The notes under the pieces were generated by a model. That model was not told where the DNA came from. It made no database searches and saw only the letters and a program-made list of their open reading frames with translations. Position numbers and translations under genes: made by a program. This document shows, in pieces, positions 51,423 to 59,813 of a DNA stretch of 64,000 bases. Within the stretch, counting starts at the first letter, position 1, and the number at the start of each line of letters is the position of its first letter. Source of the DNA: Streptomyces cyanogenus (lineage in GTDB: Bacteria; Actinomycetota; Actinomycetes; Streptomycetales; Streptomycetaceae); the NCBI RefSeq assembly GCF_017526105.1, contig NZ_CP071839.1:3524501-3588500 (forward strand), written 5' to 3'.

Positions 51423-51789
51423 TGGAGATGGCGGGAATCGAACCCGCGTCCAACGGTGCGGAATCAGGGCTTCTCCGTGTGCAGTCCGCTGCGATTTTCT
51501 CGGCCCCGGAGATCACGCGGACAAGTCTCCGACGGGCTCAGTCACTGTTTGATTTCCCTCTACACCCCGTGACCGGGTCTAGAGGTTTAGTTCCCTAGCT
51601 GATGCCAGGATCCGGGTCGGGAACAGCCCCGGGCTGACACTTCGCGAGTCGCTACTTAGGCAGCGAGGGCGAAGGAATCGCGCTTGGTGTTGGCGATTAT
51701 TTTTTGCGACATATGGTTTACGAGATCATTGCCGCTTCCTCGACACGCTTCCCCTGCTTCGACAGCCGCTGTCGAAACCGATCATCCCC
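51423..51789 (-). ncRNA. ssrA: tmRNA (SsrA)
   Basis: The 367-base RNA has 5' GGGGATG pairing with 3' CATCTCC to make the tRNA-like acceptor, and a T arm in GGGTTCGATTCCCGCC. The mRNA-like part encodes the tag ANTKRDSFALAA followed by TAA (codons at 51694-51659, stop 51658-51656). CCA is not encoded. It frees stalled ribosomes and marks the incomplete protein for proteolysis. The gene for its partner SmpB lies immediately upstream on the same strand; the 112-base gap 51790-51901 should contain the ssrA promoter. Confidence 0.97.
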
Positions 51790-51901
51790 ATGTTGTTTTT
51801 TCAATCCCGCCTGAGCGGGGCGCGCACCCTCTGTGGAGTGCACTGCCATCGTACGTGACCAACGCCCGACGATGCCAGCCTATTCCCGGCGGCCGGGCCG
51901 C

Positions 51902-52456
51902 CTAGAGACCGCGCTGCCTGCGCTTCGCCGCCGCGATCGCCCGCTCCGACTCCCGGCGGTCCTGCTTCTCCCGCAGCGTCTGCCGCTTGTCGTACTCCTT
52001 CTTGCCCCGTGCGAGAGCGATCTCGGCCTTCGCCCGGCCGTCCTTGAAGTAGATGGCGAGGGGCACGATCGTGTGTCCCGTCTCCTGGGACTTCGACTCC
52101 AGCTTGTCGATCTCCTCGCGGTGCAGGAGCAGCTTGCGCTTGCGGCGCGCGGAGTGGTTGGTCCAGCTGCCCTGGTGATACTCGGGGATGTGGGCGTTGT
52201 GCAGCCACGCCTCGCCCCGGTCGATCTGGACGAAGCCGTCGGTCAGCGAGGTCCGTCCCTCGCGCAGCGACTTGACCTCCGTGCCCATGAGCACGAGCCC
52301 GGCCTCGTAGGTGTCGATGATCGCGTAGTCGTGCCGGGCCTTCTTGTTCTGGGCGACGATCTTGCGCTTGCCGCCCTTCTCGCCGTCCCTGGCCTTGGCG
52401 GCCCCGCCGCCCTGCTTGGGCTGGGACTCCTTCGGTACGTACATTCCCTTGCTCAT
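51902..52456 (-). CDS. smpB: SsrA-binding protein SmpB
   Basis: A protein of about 184 residues that binds the tRNA-like end of tmRNA and fills the decoding centre during trans-translation. The beta-barrel core is KIVAQNKKARHDYAIIDTYEAGLVLMGTEVKSLREGRTSLTDGFVQIDRGEAWLHNAHIPEYHQGSWTNH, and the C-terminal basic tail GKKEYDKRQTLREKQDRRESERAIAAAKRRQRGL is intact. The Streptomyces form has a Lys/Gly-rich N-terminal extension. I chose the ATG at 52456; 52444 and 52468 are also in frame. Confidence 0.96.
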   Translation of the reverse strand: MSKGMYVPKESQPKQGGGAAKARDGEKGGKRKIVAQNKKARHDYAIIDTYEAGLVLMGTEVKSLREGRTSLTDGFVQIDRGEAWLHNAHIPEYHQGSWTNHSARRKRKLLLHREEIDKLESKSQETGHTIVPLAIYFKDGRAKAEIALARGKKEYDKRQTLREKQDRRESERAIAAAKRRQRGL

Positions 52457-52538
52457 AGTGCCGACCATTTTCGCACCACAGAGGGGGTCTGAGTACAGCC
52501 GATTACGCGGGGCCACGTGGCGTGGCCACGAGCCGTGG

Positions 52539-53708
52539 CTACGAGGGGTCCCCCAGGCCGGCGAGGACCGTCTCGGCCCGCTCCAGGGCGTGCGCGCCCG
52601 CCTCCAGGTCGGGGGTGATGCCGCGGCCGTCGACCGTGTGCCCGGAGGGGGTGCGGTAGTGGCCGACGGTCAGCTCGGCCACCGAGCCGTCGGGCAGCTT
52701 CGTCGGCATCTGGACGGAGCCCTTGCCGAAGGTGCGCGAGCCGATCACCACCGCGCGTCCCCGGTCCTGCAGGGCGCCGGTGAGCAGCTCGGCCGCGCTC
52801 ATGGTGCCGCCGTCCACGAGGACGACCAGGGGCCGGGTGGTGTCGCCGCCTGGCGCGGCGTGCAAGGGGCGCTGGACGCCGTCGACGTCGTAGGTGGCGA
52901 CCAGGCCGCCGTCCAGGAACGCGGAGGCGGTGTCCACCGCCTCGGTGACCAGGCCGCCGGAGTTGCCGCGCAGGTCGAGGACGGTCCGGCCGTCGGCCGG
53001 TGCCGTGCGCAGGGCCTCGCGGACCGCGTCGGCGGAACCCTTGGTGAAGGCGGCGATCTTGAGGACGGTGACCCCGTCGGGCAGCCGGCGCACGGTCACG
53101 GAGTCGGTCGACAGCCGGGCCCGGTGCAGCTTCTCGGTCCACGCGCGCGTACCGCGCTCCAGACCGAGGGTGACCGTCGTACCGGCCGGGGCGTCCTCGG
53201 CGTCGCCGCGCAGTAAGGCGACCACCTCGGTGACCGGCCGCCCGTCGACCTTGCCGCCGTCGACGCTGCGCAGCCGGTCGCCGGTGCGGATCCCGGCGTC
53301 CGCGGCGGGCGAGCCGGGCTGCACCCGGGTCACCACGATCCGGCCGTCCGGCTCCTGCCGCGCCCACAGGCCGACGCCGGTGTAGCGGCCGTCGAGCGCG
53401 TCCCGGAACTCCTCGTACTCGCCCTCGGAGTAGACCGCGGCCCAGCGGTCCCCGCTGCGGCTGACGGCCCGTTCGGCGGCCTCCATGGGGGACTTGCCGT
53501 CGGCCATCGCCTCGGCGGCGGCCTTCTCGACGGCCTCGTGGCGGGTGGCCGTACCCGCCGGGCCGACGGCGGTCCGGCGCGCGGGTCCGTCGGACTCCGG
53601 GAAGAAGCCGGTGGCGGCACCGGCGACCAGCACCCCGGCGAAGATCAATGTCAGGGCGGCCCCACGGCGGATGCGGCGGGGCTGACAGAACAGGTCACGG
53701 CCTGACAT
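52539..53708 (-). CDS. C-terminal processing protease (S41 family) with a TTA codon
   Basis: A 389-residue membrane-anchored protease. One membrane helix (residues about 16-35), a PDZ domain (GLWARQEPDGRIVVTRVQPGSPAADAGIRTGDRLRSVDG), then the S41 catalytic domain. Ser304 in VDGGTMSAAELL and Lys329 in SRTFGKGSVQ are 25 apart, as in E. coli Tsp. It trims or degrades extracytoplasmic proteins from their C-termini. The ATG at 53708 (MSGRDLF) is chosen. Codon 165 (53216-53214) is TTA, implying bldA-dependent translation. It lies 68 bases downstream of ftsX and 82 bases upstream of smpB. Confidence 0.92.
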   Translation of the reverse strand: MSGRDLFCQPRRIRRGAALTLIFAGVLVAGAATGFFPESDGPARRTAVGPAGTATRHEAVEKAAAEAMADGKSPMEAAERAVSRSGDRWAAVYSEGEYEEFRDALDGRYTGVGLWARQEPDGRIVVTRVQPGSPAADAGIRTGDRLRSVDGGKVDGRPVTEVVALLRGDAEDAPAGTTVTLGLERGTRAWTEKLHRARLSTDSVTVRRLPDGVTVLKIAAFTKGSADAVREALRTAPADGRTVLDLRGNSGGLVTEAVDTASAFLDGGLVATYDVDGVQRPLHAAPGGDTTRPLVVLVDGGTMSAAELLTGALQDRGRAVVIGSRTFGKGSVQMPTKLPDGSVAELTVGHYRTPSGHTVDGRGITPDLEAGAHALERAETVLAGLGDPS

Positions 53709-53776
53709 GGCGGCGAGTCTAGGGCAACGCGAAGGGGCCGTACGGCCGGATGCCGGTGCGGCCCCCTTGGTATGCG

Positions 53777-54694
53777 TCACACCTTCAGGTACTTGCGCAG
53801 CGCGAAGAACGCGGCAAGCGACGGCATCAGCACACTGGTGGCCAGGATCAGCGGCAGCTTGGTCAACACCGCGTCCCAGCCGACGAAGTTGATCAGCGTG
53901 AGCTTGTGGGACAGCTCCATGCCGTGGTCGATGGTGAAGTACCGGCCGACGACGAGGGCGACGCAGGCGAGGCCGCCGCCGATGAGTCCGGCGACCGCGG
54001 CCTCGGCGATGAACGGCGCCTGGATGTAGAAGCCCGAGGCACCGACCAGGCGCATGATGCCGGTTTCGCGCCGTCGGCTGAACGCCGAGACGCGCACGGT
54101 GTTGACGATCAGCAGCAGGGCGACGATCAGCATCATCGCCATCACGCCGAGCGCGCCCCGGTTCATCAGGTTCAGCAGCTGGAAGAGGTTGTCCAGGATG
54201 CCCTTCTGGTCCTGCACCGACTGCACGCCGTCACGCCCGTTGAACGCGGACGCGATCACCTGGTACTTCTGCGGGTCCTTGAGCTTGATCCGGTACGACT
54301 CCTGCATCTGGTCCGGCGTGAGCGAGCCGGCCAGCGGGGAGTTGCCGAACTGCTCCTTGTAGTGCTTGTACGCCTCGTCCTGCGACTCGTAGGTCACCTT
54401 CTCGACGACCGGCATCTTGTCGAGGTCGACGAGGATCTGCTTCTTCTGGTCCTCGGTGACCGCGCCCTTGGCGCAGTGCACGTCGTTCTCCGCGTCGTGC
54501 TTGTTGCACAGGAAGATCGAGACGTTGACCTTGTCGTACCAGTAGCCCTTCATGGTGCTCACCTGGTCGCTCATCAGCAGCGAGCCGCCGAACAGGGCCA
54601 GGGACAGGGCGACGGAGACGATGACGGCGAAGGTCATCGTCAGATTGCGGCGGAGACCGACACCGATCTCCGACAGGACGAACTGGGCGCGCAT
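53777..54694 (-). CDS. ftsX: Cell-division ABC transporter permease FtsX
   Basis: A 305-residue membrane protein with four helices and a large extracytoplasmic loop between TM1 and TM2 (about residues 45-170, containing Cys residues in LCNKHDAENDVHCAKG). Conserved FtsX features include MRAQFVLSEIGVGLRRNLTMT at the start and TVRVSAFSRRRETGIMRLVGASGFYIQAPFIAEA before TM3. With FtsE it signals across the membrane to peptidoglycan hydrolases such as RipC-like enzymes. It is 40 bases downstream of ftsE. A weak hairpin at about 53732-53768 follows the gene. Confidence 0.95.
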   Translation of the reverse strand: MRAQFVLSEIGVGLRRNLTMTFAVIVSVALSLALFGGSLLMSDQVSTMKGYWYDKVNVSIFLCNKHDAENDVHCAKGAVTEDQKKQILVDLDKMPVVEKVTYESQDEAYKHYKEQFGNSPLAGSLTPDQMQESYRIKLKDPQKYQVIASAFNGRDGVQSVQDQKGILDNLFQLLNLMNRGALGVMAMMLIVALLLIVNTVRVSAFSRRRETGIMRLVGASGFYIQAPFIAEAAVAGLIGGGLACVALVVGRYFTIDHGMELSHKLTLINFVGWDAVLTKLPLILATSVLMPSLAAFFALRKYLKV

Positions 54695-54734
54695 GGCGGG
54701 GTCTTCAGGCCTTTCGGGAACTGGGTGCTTGCGG

Positions 54735-55424
54735 TCAGTGCTGGTAGCCGTAGACGCCGCGGGCCTGGTCGCGGACGAGGCGGCCCTTCTCCAGCTCGAT
54801 GACGCGCTTGCGCATCTGGTCCACGATGTTCTGGTCGTGCGTCGCCATGATGACGGTGGTGCCCGTCCGGTTGATGCGGTCGAGCAGCTTCATGATGCCG
54901 ACGGAGGTCTGCGGGTCGAGGTTGCCGGTGGGCTCGTCGGCGATGAGCAGCTTGGGGCGGTTGACGAACGCGCGCGCGATGGCGACGCGCTGCTGCTCAC
55001 CACCGGACAGCTCGCCGGGCCTGCGGTCCTCCTTGCCGCCGAGCCCGACGAGGTCGAGCACCTGCGGCACGGACTTGCGGATCTCGCCGCGGGACTTGCC
55101 GATGACCTCCTGGGCGAAGGCCACGTTCTCCGCGACCGTCTTGTTCGGCAGCAGCCGGAAGTCCTGGAAGACGGTGCCCAGCTGGCGGCGCATCTGCGGC
55201 ACCTTCCAGTTGGACAGCCGCGCGAGGTCCTTGCCCAGCACGTGCACCTGCCCGTGGCTGCACCGCTCCTCGCGGAGGATGAGCCGCAGGAAGGTGGACT
55301 TTCCGGAGCCGGAGGACCCCACGAGGAAGACGAACTCGCCCTTCTCCACCTCCAGGGAGACATCCCTGAGTGCGGGGCGGGTCTGCTTGGGGTAGACCTT
55401 GGAGACGTTGTCGAATCGGATCAC
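54735..55424 (-). CDS. ftsE: Cell-division ATP-binding protein FtsE
   Basis: A 229-residue ABC ATPase. Walker A is VGSSGSGKSTFLRL, the signature LSGGEQQRVAIARA, Walker B LLIADEPTGNLDP and the switch His ATHDQNIVD. It starts IRFDNVSKVYPKQTRPALRDVSLEVEKGEFVFLVG with the characteristic FtsE aromatic residues. The GTG at 55424 is the conserved start; the frame runs further upstream without a domain. Partnered with FtsX. The 262-base gap to the divergent zinc-ribbon gene should hold its promoter. Confidence 0.96.
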   Translation of the reverse strand: MIRFDNVSKVYPKQTRPALRDVSLEVEKGEFVFLVGSSGSGKSTFLRLILREERCSHGQVHVLGKDLARLSNWKVPQMRRQLGTVFQDFRLLPNKTVAENVAFAQEVIGKSRGEIRKSVPQVLDLVGLGGKEDRRPGELSGGEQQRVAIARAFVNRPKLLIADEPTGNLDPQTSVGIMKLLDRINRTGTTVIMATHDQNIVDQMRKRVIELEKGRLVRDQARGVYGYQH

Positions 55425-55686
55425 GGATGCACCACGGGTCGCCGGGGGTAGATGAGCGTGACCATACGCGAACCCGGTGTGCAAGTGCAGTCGCAGGTTG
55501 AGGTTGGGCAAGACTTGTACGTTTTTGTACCGGCCCCTTCCCGTGCCCCGTTCTCCGGGGTCCCGCGCACGCTCCGCTGGAACCTGGCACAGTGGGAGGG
55601 AAGCGAAGGAGAACGGGAGCGAAGGGGAACGTTCTCGTTCCGGCGAACGTTGTACATGTGATGGCCGGTGCAAGGAGGGCGAGCGC

Positions 55687-55887
55687 ATGACGTACGACCG
55701 GTTGGTGTGCGCGAACTGCGCGTCGCCTGTGAGTGAGGGCCGGTGCCCGGTGTGCCGTGCCAATCGCGAGCGACTGCAGCAGGAGGGCCTCCTCGGAGGC
55801 CTGAACGGACTGAACCCCATGGCGCTGATCGCGCTGCTCGCGGTACTGATCGCCGCTGTGGCGCTGCTGGCGCACCAGACGGTGTGA
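55687..55887 (+). CDS. Small zinc-ribbon membrane protein
   Basis: A 66-residue protein starting MTYDRLVCANCASPVSEGRCPVC. The two CxxC pairs make a zinc ribbon, followed by a basic stretch and one membrane helix (LNPMALIALLAVLIAAVALLAH). AAGGAGG lies ten bases before the ATG at 55687. It is divergent from ftsE and ends at a perfect bidirectional terminator. The function is unknown; conservation in this position among Streptomyces (recalled, not checked) would support a role linked to envelope growth. Confidence 0.85.
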   Translation: MTYDRLVCANCASPVSEGRCPVCRANRERLQQEGLLGGLNGLNPMALIALLAVLIAAVALLAHQTV

Positions 55888-55914
55888 CCGGGCGGAAGAG
55901 CCCGCACAAAGCGT

Positions 55915-55951
55915 CGTAAGGGCCCGGAGCGCCAAGCTCCGGGCCCTTACG
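55915..55951. terminator. Bidirectional terminator
   Basis: CGTAAGGGCCCGGAGC (55915-55930) and GCTCCGGGCCCTTACG (55936-55951) form a perfect 16-bp stem with loop GCCAA. It lies between the convergent zinc-ribbon gene and the sortase-substrate gene and can stop both. Confidence 0.9.
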
Positions 55952-55990
55952 TGTGCTGTACGCGTGCCGTGCGTGACCGTGTGGCTACGG

Positions 55991-56893
55991 TCAGGCGGCG
56001 GCGCCGCCCCGGCCGCTCACCAGGCGGGGCAGGATACGGAAGCCGATACCGCCGGCGATCATGGTCGCGGCACCGACGAGCAGGAACGCGGTCTGGCCGG
56101 CACCGGTCTCGGCGAGCTGCTTGCCGCCGCCCTGGGCCGAGTCGTCGGAGCCGGTCGCGGTCAGCGCCGAGGAGCCCTCGTTCTGGGGGACGTTGTTGTT
56201 GCCGCCCTCGGGAGAGGTGTTGTTGCCGCCGGTGCTGCCGGAGCCGCCGTCGGTGGAGCCGCCGCCGGAGGTGCCGTTGCCACCCGAGTTGCCGTTGCCG
56301 CCCGAGTTGCCGTTGTCGCCGCCGGTGCTGTGGCCGCCCGAGTTGCCGTTGCCCCCCGAGTTGCCGTTGCCGCCGGAGTTGCCGTTGCCGCCCGAGTTGC
56401 CGTTGCCACCGTCGGTCGTGGTGGTGGTCCCACCATCGGTCGTGCCGCCGTCGGTGGTGCCGCCGTCGGTCGTGGTGGTCCCACCGTCGGTCGTGCCGCC
56501 GTCGGTGGTGCCGCCGTCGGTGGTGCCGCCGTCGGTCGTGGTGGTCCCACCGTCGGTCGTGCCGCCGTCGGTGGTGCCGCCGTCGGTCGTGGTGGTCCCA
56601 CCGTCGGTCGTGCCGCCGTCGGTGGTGCCGCCGTCAGTGGTAGTGGAACCACCGTCGGTCGTGGTGGAACCGCCGTCGGTGCCGCCGTCGGTGCAGATGC
56701 CGATCGGGCAGCCACCGCCGCCGTCGGTGTTGCCGCCGTCGGCGCCGACACCGCTCACGCCCAGGCTGATCGGACCCGCCTGGACATCGAGGTCCAGCGC
56801 GGAAGCCGCGCCGGCGGCGGTCAGCGACGCACCGGCCGCGATCACGGCGCCGGCGGCTATCCGCGCGACCCGGATCCGCGTCTTCTTCGTCAT
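55991..56893 (-). CDS. LAETG sortase substrate with TDGG and NGNSGG repeats
   Basis: A 300-residue secreted surface protein. A signal peptide (KKTRIRVARIAAGAVIAAGASLTAAGAASA) is followed by a short unique part with a Cys pair (GCPIGIC), then pentapeptide TTDGG/TDGGT repeats, then NGNSGG repeats. The C-terminus has LAETG, a hydrophobic helix and a basic tail (AFLLVGAATMIAGGIGFRIL..RGG), the signal for class E sortases, which prefer LAxTG. The mature protein would be covalently attached to peptidoglycan and very flexible. The ATG at 56893 lies after GGGGG. No binding domain is visible, so it may be a spacer, stalk or adhesion protein. Confidence 0.87.
   Translation of the reverse strand: MTKKTRIRVARIAAGAVIAAGASLTAAGAASALDLDVQAGPISLGVSGVGADGGNTDGGGGCPIGICTDGGTDGGSTTTDGGSTTTDGGTTDGGTTDGGTTTTDGGTTDGGTTDGGTTTTDGGTTDGGTTDGGTTDGGTTTTDGGTTDGGTTDGGTTTTTDGGNGNSGGNGNSGGNGNSGGNGNSGGHSTGGDNGNSGGNGNSGGNGTSGGGSTDGGSGSTGGNNTSPEGGNNNVPQNEGSSALTATGSDDSAQGGGKQLAETGAGQTAFLLVGAATMIAGGIGFRILPRLVSGRGGAAA
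56400..56690. repeat. 15-bp coding repeats (TTDGG)
   Basis: Runs of GTCGGTCGTGCCGCC and GTCGGTCGTGGTGGTCCCACC variants, in blocks arranged as a higher-order repeat of about 60-75 bases. The near-identity of the blocks shows recent expansion. An adjacent stretch at 56270-56400 repeats CCCGAGTTGCCGTTGCC, encoding NGNSGG. Confidence 0.9.
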
Positions 56894-57146
56894 ATGGTTG
56901 CTACCCCCAGTAGCTGTTCGTCAATGAGGCGGCGCGATGGGGCGTGCCGTGATCGACGGAGGCAGCTGGTGACGAAGCGCGTCAACTCGATCCCCCGGTT
57001 CACATGCGCCCCTCGAGTACGCATGCCGCGCCTCACCCTTCCCCATTTTTCAAAGCAACGTCAAGGCCGTTGCGGGCGCAATGTCCAATGAGGCGGTTTT
57101 TGCGGCGAGTTGAAGCCTGTGAGTGTGATGTAAAACCCAGACATAA

Positions 57147-57177
57147 GACAACTGCCGCCCTTCAGGCGGCAGTTGTC
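57147..57177. terminator. prfB terminator
   Basis: GACAACTGCCGCC (57147-57159) pairs exactly with GGCGGCAGTTGTC (57165-57177), 13 bases past the prfB stop. The rest of the 296-base gap, 56894-57146, should hold the promoter of the sortase-substrate gene; I see no gene in it. Confidence 0.88.
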
Positions 57178-57189
57178 ATGTCGACAAAG

Positions 57190-58296
57190 TTACTTCTCCT
57201 GCTGCTTGCGCCAGCGAATCCCGGCCTCCAGGAACCCGTCGATCTCGCCGTTGAACACGGCCTCCGGGTTGCCCACCTCGTACTCGGTGCGCAGGTCCTT
57301 GACCATCTGGTACGGGTGCAGCACGTACGAACGCATCTGGTTGCCCCAGGAGTTGCCGCCGTCGCCCTTGAGGGCGTCCATCTTGGCCTGCTCCTCCTGC
57401 CGGCGCCGCTCCAGCAGCTTGGCCTGGAGGACGTTCATCGCGGTGGCCTTGTTCTGGATCTGCGAGCGCTCGTTCTGGCAGGAGACCACGATGCCGGTCG
57501 GGAGGTGCGTGATGCGGACCGCGGAGTCGGTCGTGTTCACGCCCTGGCCGCCGGGGCCGGAGGACCGGTAGACGTCGATGCGCAGCTCGGACTCGTCGAT
57601 GTCGACGTGGTCGGACTGCTCGACGACGGGGAGCACCTCGACGCCGGCGAAGGAGGTCTGCCGGCGGCCCTGGTTGTCGAAGGGCGAGATGCGCACGAGG
57701 CGGTGGGTGCCCTGCTCGACGGAGAGGGTGCCGTAGGCGTACGGCGAGTGCACGGCGAAGGTGGTCGACTTGATGCCGGCCTCTTCGGCGTACGAGGTCT
57801 CGATCAGCTCCGTCTTGTAGCCGCGCTGCTCGGCCCAGCGCAGGTACATGCGCTGGAGCTTCTCGGCGAAGTCGGCGGCGTCGACGCCGCCGGCCTCGGC
57901 GCGGATGTTGACGAGCGCCTCACGGGAGTCGTACTCGCCGGACAGGAGGGTCCGGACCTCCATCTCGTCCAGCGCCTTGCGCACGGCGGCCAGCTCCGAC
58001 TCGGCCTCGGCACGGGTGTCCGGGTCGTTCTCCTCCTCGGCCATCTCGAAGAGGACCGCGAGGTCGTCGATCCGGCCGCGCAGCGCCTCCGCCTTCCTGA
58101 CCTCGGCCTGGAGGTGGGAGAGCTTGCTGGTGATCTTCTGCGCCTCGTCCGGGTTGTCCCAGAGGGACGGCGCGGCCGCCTGCTCCTCGAGCACGGCGAT
58201 GTCTGCCCTCATCCTGTCGAGGTCCAGGACGGCCTCGATCGACTCCATGGTCGAGGAGAGGGACTTCAGCTCTTCGGATACATCGACGACTGCCAC
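57190..58296 (-). CDS. prfB: Peptide chain release factor 2
   Basis: A 368-residue class-I release factor recognising UGA and UAA. The anticodon-like SPF tripeptide is in VRISPFDNQGRRQTSF, and the catalytic GGQ is in SSGPGGQGVNTTDSAVRI. The start is the GTG at 58296 (MAVVDVSEEL) with GGAAGG just upstream. Unlike E. coli, no in-frame UGA/frameshift site interrupts the early codons, so autoregulation by +1 frameshifting is absent. It is 166 bases downstream of a Ser/Thr kinase gene. Confidence 0.97.
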   Translation of the reverse strand: MAVVDVSEELKSLSSTMESIEAVLDLDRMRADIAVLEEQAAAPSLWDNPDEAQKITSKLSHLQAEVRKAEALRGRIDDLAVLFEMAEEENDPDTRAEAESELAAVRKALDEMEVRTLLSGEYDSREALVNIRAEAGGVDAADFAEKLQRMYLRWAEQRGYKTELIETSYAEEAGIKSTTFAVHSPYAYGTLSVEQGTHRLVRISPFDNQGRRQTSFAGVEVLPVVEQSDHVDIDESELRIDVYRSSGPGGQGVNTTDSAVRITHLPTGIVVSCQNERSQIQNKATAMNVLQAKLLERRRQEEQAKMDALKGDGGNSWGNQMRSYVLHPYQMVKDLRTEYEVGNPEAVFNGEIDGFLEAGIRWRKQQEK

Positions 58297-58419
58297 GCCT
58301 TCCAGCGTAACGGCTGTGGCAAGCGACCTCGGCCGAACGGTGCCCGGCGCTGCACGCCCCCTCCCGCCGTGCCCGCCCGGCCGCAAGATGCGGGTGGGTG
58401 GAAAACGGGGGTCCAGGAG

Positions 58420-58467
58420 GGCGGAGCCCCCGGGTGGGTCAGGGGCGGAGCCCCCGGGTGGGTCAGG
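58420..58467. repeat. Two direct 24-bp repeats at the kinase 3' end
   Basis: GCGGAGCCCCCGGGTGGGTC followed by AGGG occurs twice in tandem, the second copy carrying the stop codon of the kinase gene. The units resemble the dispersed GC-rich intergenic repeats around 17.4 kb and 35.3 kb. Confidence 0.75.
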
Positions 58468-59689
58468 GGGCCGACGTGCTGTGGGTGGCCGGCGCCGGCC
58501 GGTCCTCGTCCCCGCCGGAGGAAGCGAGCCACGCGCCGACGGCCACGACGGCGGCCACCACCACACCGGCCACCCCCAGCGTCACCCTGCGCCGCCGCAC
58601 CGCGGCCTTGTGGCGGGCCGAGCCGGGGCGGGGCGTACCGGGGGCCCGGGGGACGCGGGCGGTCCCGTGCGCCCCGCCGGCCAGCTCGTCCGGCCCCGGC
58701 ACCCGCATCGAGGTGTGCGTGTCCCGGTTGGAGTCGGGCTTGGCTCCCGGGACGAGGGACACCGCCCCCCGCCGCCGTACCGGCTCGTCCTGCGGGGCCG
58801 ACGGCACGGACTCCTCGGCGGCTTCCTCGGAGAGGTCCGGCTCGTCCACGTCCAGCGGCGGCATCCCGGCCAGCATGGGCAGCTGCTCACGCAGCCGCGC
58901 CGCCAGCTCCGAGGCGCGCAGCCGGGAGGCGGGGGCCTTGGCCAGGCACTGCACGAGCAGCTGCCACAGCTCCTCGGGGATGCCGGGCAGCGGTACGACG
59001 GTCTCGGTCACGTGCCGCCGCAGGACCGCGCCGGGGTGCCCGCCGCCGAAGGGCGTGAAGCCGGCCAGCAGCTCGTACAGGACGGTCGCCAGCGCGTAGA
59101 TGTCCACGGCGGCCCGGGGCGGCAGGCCCTCCACGATCTCCGGGGCCAGGTAGTCCGGCGTACCGATGATCTTCGTGGCGCGGGTCCGCCGCGGCGAGTC
59201 GATCAGCTTGGCGACGCCGAAGTCGGTGAGCAGTGCCGGGTGGGCGCCGCCCGGCCCGAGCGGGCCCTGCATGTCGAGCAGGACGTTCTCGGGCTTGACG
59301 TCCCGGTGGACGACCCCGGCCGCGTGGGCCGCGGCCAGCGCGTCGGCGACGTCGGCGACGATCGCCACGGCCGCCTCGGGGGCGAGCCGCCGCTCCCGCT
59401 CCAGCCGGGTGCGCAGGTCGGTGCCGCGCACGAGGTCCATGACCAGGGCCAGGTCGTTGCCGTCGACCACGAGGTCGCGCACGGTGACGATGTTCGGGTG
59501 CTCCAGCCCGAGCAGCGCGGTGCGCTCCTGCACGAAGCGTCCGACGAGTTCCTGGTCGCAGGCGAGGTCCTCGCGCAGCAGCTTGATGGCGACGGGGCCG
59601 TCCGGTCCCTCGCCCAGCCACACCGTGCCGGCGCTCCCCCGCCCCAGGATCTGGTTCGCGGTGTACCGGCTGCCGATCTTCCGTGCCAA
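58463..59689 (-). CDS. pkaB: Membrane Ser/Thr protein kinase PkaB
   Basis: A 408-residue Hanks-type kinase. Gly loop ILGRGSAGTVWLG, Lys in VAIKLLRED, catalytic loop VVHRDVKPENVLLD, LTDFGVAKL and APEIVEGLPP are all intact, so it should be active. A Pro/Arg-rich juxtamembrane region leads to one membrane helix (VTLGVAGVVVAAVVAVGAWLA) and a 20-residue external tail with no sensor domain. The start is a TTG at 59689 with AGGAG seven bases upstream. I recall pkaA and pkaB as adjacent kinases in S. coelicolor. The larger kinase lies 124 bases upstream on the same strand. Confidence 0.87.
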   Translation of the reverse strand: MARKIGSRYTANQILGRGSAGTVWLGEGPDGPVAIKLLREDLACDQELVGRFVQERTALLGLEHPNIVTVRDLVVDGNDLALVMDLVRGTDLRTRLERERRLAPEAAVAIVADVADALAAAHAAGVVHRDVKPENVLLDMQGPLGPGGAHPALLTDFGVAKLIDSPRRTRATKIIGTPDYLAPEIVEGLPPRAAVDIYALATVLYELLAGFTPFGGGHPGAVLRRHVTETVVPLPGIPEELWQLLVQCLAKAPASRLRASELAARLREQLPMLAGMPPLDVDEPDLSEEAAEESVPSAPQDEPVRRRGAVSLVPGAKPDSNRDTHTSMRVPGPDELAGGAHGTARVPRAPGTPRPGSARHKAAVRRRRVTLGVAGVVVAAVVAVGAWLASSGGDEDRPAPATHSTSAP

Positions 59690-59813
59690 GACTGCTCCTA
59701 CAGACGCGTGTTGTCGCCAAAACTACGCGTCCGCCGAGCCAACCTTCACCGCGGAGACGGAAATCACCCGGCAGATGTCGACAAATCTCCGAACCAGGCG
59801 CCTGAATCGGCGA

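Noticed and set aside
56270..56690. Regular short repeats that might suggest a CRISPR array
   Set aside because: Units are 15-18 bases with no unique spacers and are in frame with a signal-peptide protein ending in a sortase motif.
57190..58296. Programmed frameshift in prfB
   Set aside because: The frame is continuous from the GTG start with no early in-frame UGA, so no frameshift is needed.
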